Shown: positions 5,588-7,150 of the stretch, one piece after another | Position numbering within the stretch: position 1 is the first letter of the stretch | Layout of the letters: the number at the start of each line of letters is the position of its first letter | From: Chloroflexota bacterium | GTDB lineage: Bacteria; Chloroflexota; Anaerolineae; J036; Brachytrichaceae | Assembly: GCA_021813225.1 (NCBI GenBank) | Contig: JAKALH010000139.1 | Coordinates: 1-7,150, forward strand | Direction: 5' to 3' | DNA length: 7,150 nt | Made by a program: the position numbers and the translations under genes | The notes under the pieces: model-generated | The model's database searches: none | Told to the model about the DNA's origin: nothing | Seen by the model: the letters and a program-made list of their open reading frames with translations, nothing else

Positions 5588-7150
5588 ATGGTTAACCAGG
5601 AGCAGCCTTCAGCATGGTGGAAACGCGGCGTGGTGTATCAGATTTACCCGCGCAGTTTCAAGGATTCCAATGGCGACGGCGTGGGCGATCTGAACGGCGT
5701 CATCGAGAAGCTGGACTATCTGAATGACGGCACCGCGAACTCCCTGGGTGTCGACGTGATCTGGTTCAGCCCGATCTGCCGGTCGCCGATGGCGGATTTC
5801 GGTTATGACGTGTCCGACTACTGCGACATCGATCCGCTGTTTGGCGACCTGGCGACGTTCGACCGCCTGATTGCCGAGGCGCACAAACGCGGCATGCGGG
5901 TCATCATGGACTACGTGCCCAACCACACCTCAGACCGGCATCCGTGGTTCATCGAATCGCGCAGCAGCCGCACGAACCCCAGGCGCAACTGGTACATCTG
6001 GCGGGACCCCAAAGCGGACGGCGGACCTCCCAACAACTGGGGCAGTTTCTTCGGCGGGCCGGCCTGGACCCTGGATCCGCTGACCGGCCAGTACTACATG
6101 CACCAGTTTGTGAAGGAGCAGCCCGAACTCAACTGGCGCAATCCCGCTGTGCAGGCGGCCATGCTGGATGTGCTGCGCTTCTGGATGAAACGCGGCGTCG
6201 ACGGCTTCCGCATGGATGTGATTGGCCTGATCTACAAAGACCCCGCGCTGCGCGATAATCCCCCTGACCCCAACGCGCCGCCGGGCCTGCCGGACAACGC
6301 CCTGTTCATGAAGCAACTGCACATCTACAACTGGGATCAGGACGATGTGCACGAGGTCATTCGCGCGATCCGCCGCACGCTGGACGAATACGACGACCGC
6401 TGCGGCATCGGCGAATTGTGGGGCGACCTGCCGCGCTGGACGCGCTATTACGGGGCAGGGCCGGATGGCGATGAACTGCAATTGCCGTTCAACTTCCGGT
6501 TGATGGAAGTTCCCTGGAACGCGCGCGCCATGCGCGAATCGGTGGACGCCATGGAAGCGGCGCTGCCGCCGTATGCCTGGCCGAATTACGTGCTGGGCAA
6601 CCACGACCAGCCGCGCTTCGCCACGCGCTTCGGCGGGTTGGGTCAGGCGCGGGTGGCCGGCATGATGCTGCTGACCCTGCGCGGCACACCCACCTTCTAC
6701 TACGGCGATGAATTGGGCATGCAGAATGTGGATATACCGCCGGATCGCATCATCGATCCGCCCGGCAAGGCGCTCGGCCCGCAATACGGCCGCGACCCGG
6801 AGCGCACGCCGATGCAGTGGGACGCCGGCGCGCACGCCGGCTTCTCGACCGTAGAGCCGTGGCTGCCTCTGTCGCCGGACTATACGACGCGCAATGTGGC
6901 CGCTGAGAGAGCCGATCCGGCGTCGTTCCTGAACTACTATCTCAAATTGTTTGCGTATCGCCGCCGCACTCCCGCGCTGCACAGCGGCAGCTATGCGCCG
7001 GTGGATGCGGACAAAGATTGCTTCGTGTACTGGCGGGTCGATGGCGGCGCGAGGCGATTGATCGCGTTGAACTTTGTGAATGAACCGCGCACAGTTGTCG
7101 TGCCCGGCAGCGGCAAAGGGCGTGTCGCACTCTCCACGCACATGAACCGC
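5588..7150 (+). CDS. GH13 alpha-glucosidase (oligo-1,6-glucosidase type), 3' end outside window
   Basis: An uninterrupted frame of 521 codons runs to the window edge. It encodes a cytoplasmic-type enzyme (no signal peptide) starting MVNQEQPSAWWKRGVVYQIY, the usual N-terminus of GH13 alpha-glucosidases. Conserved regions are all present: DYVPNH (108-113), QPELNW (178-183, the QPDLN-like block of the oligo-1,6-glucosidase subgroup), GFRMDV (206-211; nucleophile D210), GELW (275-278; acid/base E276) and NHD (338-340; transition-state stabiliser D340). RTPMQWD (406-412) is also typical. The residue after the nucleophile is Val (V211). In characterised Bacillus/Geobacillus and yeast enzymes, Val here goes with alpha-1,6 preference and Ala or Thr with alpha-1,4, so isomaltose or panose-like substrates are plausible. 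The (beta/alpha)8 barrel is complete and the start of the C-terminal beta domain is visible (from about 465). The family's usual length of 530-570 residues implies only a short part is missing. Trehalose-phosphate hydrolase or sucrose-active alternatives cannot be excluded. Confidence 0.93.
   Translation, partial: MVNQEQPSAWWKRGVVYQIYPRSFKDSNGDGVGDLNGVIEKLDYLNDGTANSLGVDVIWFSPICRSPMADFGYDVSDYCDIDPLFGDLATFDRLIAEAHKRGMRVIMDYVPNHTSDRHPWFIESRSSRTNPRRNWYIWRDPKADGGPPNNWGSFFGGPAWTLDPLTGQYYMHQFVKEQPELNWRNPAVQAAMLDVLRFWMKRGVDGFRMDVIGLIYKDPALRDNPPDPNAPPGLPDNALFMKQLHIYNWDQDDVHEVIRAIRRTLDEYDDRCGIGELWGDLPRWTRYYGAGPDGDELQLPFNFRLMEVPWNARAMRESVDAMEAALPPYAWPNYVLGNHDQPRFATRFGGLGQARVAGMMLLTLRGTPTFYYGDELGMQNVDIPPDRIIDPPGKALGPQYGRDPERTPMQWDAGAHAGFSTVEPWLPLSPDYTTRNVAAERADPASFLNYYLKLFAYRRRTPALHSGSYAPVDADKDCFVYWRVDGGARRLIALNFVNEPRTVVVPGSGKGRVALSTHMNR

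Noticed and set aside
5930..7141. 403-codon - strand open frame opposite the GH13 gene
   Set aside because: The + strand carries every GH13 conserved region in frame. The antisense translation has no recognisable motif and is typical of the complement of GC-rich codons.

Overview
The window is GC-rich (roughly 60%), densely coded bacterial DNA. I infer a Chloroflexota (green non-sulfur) bacterium. This rests on the mix of protein types and on recalled resemblance to Chloroflexota proteins: a DQG-type membrane glycosyltransferase pair, a COG2220-like beta-lactamase-fold protein, a DGNHR/ParB-like DUF4032-type protein and a GH13 alpha-glucosidase. No rRNA, tRNA, CRISPR array, phage gene or transposase is visible, so the lineage call is an inference.

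Layout. Bases 1-2492 (+ strand) hold the end of one polytopic membrane protein and a complete paralogue of it, joined by an ATGA overlap. Both look like GT-C (PMT/ArnT-like) glycosyltransferases with a C-terminal non-membrane domain. The complete copy carries a strongly acidic loop and two loops built from short nucleotide repeats. A hairpin at about 2522-2544 separates it from convergent genes on the - strand.

Bases 2588-4428 (- strand, read right to left) look like an operon: a beta-lactamase-fold protein, a TPR lipoprotein whose start overlaps its stop (ATGA), and a 96-residue protein that resembles dimeric alpha/beta-barrel proteins. The beta-lactamase-fold protein keeps the family framework but has lost nearly every expected metal ligand, so it is probably a pseudoenzyme. 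This is the most interesting item in the window. Further upstream on the same strand is a ParB-like/DUF4032-type protein (4506-5471).

Bases 5472-5587 are a divergent intergenic region with an extended -10 box for the leftward gene, a 13-bp palindrome, a 7-bp tandem repeat and a good ribosome binding site for the rightward gene. Bases 5588-7150 encode a GH13 alpha-glucosidase-type enzyme with all catalytic residues present. It runs off the window.

How the parts work together: the + strand pair probably builds or modifies envelope glycans, the - strand operon encodes a lipoprotein scaffold with a non-catalytic partner, and the GH13 enzyme degrades short alpha-glucans. Nothing in the sequence ties these three groups into one pathway.
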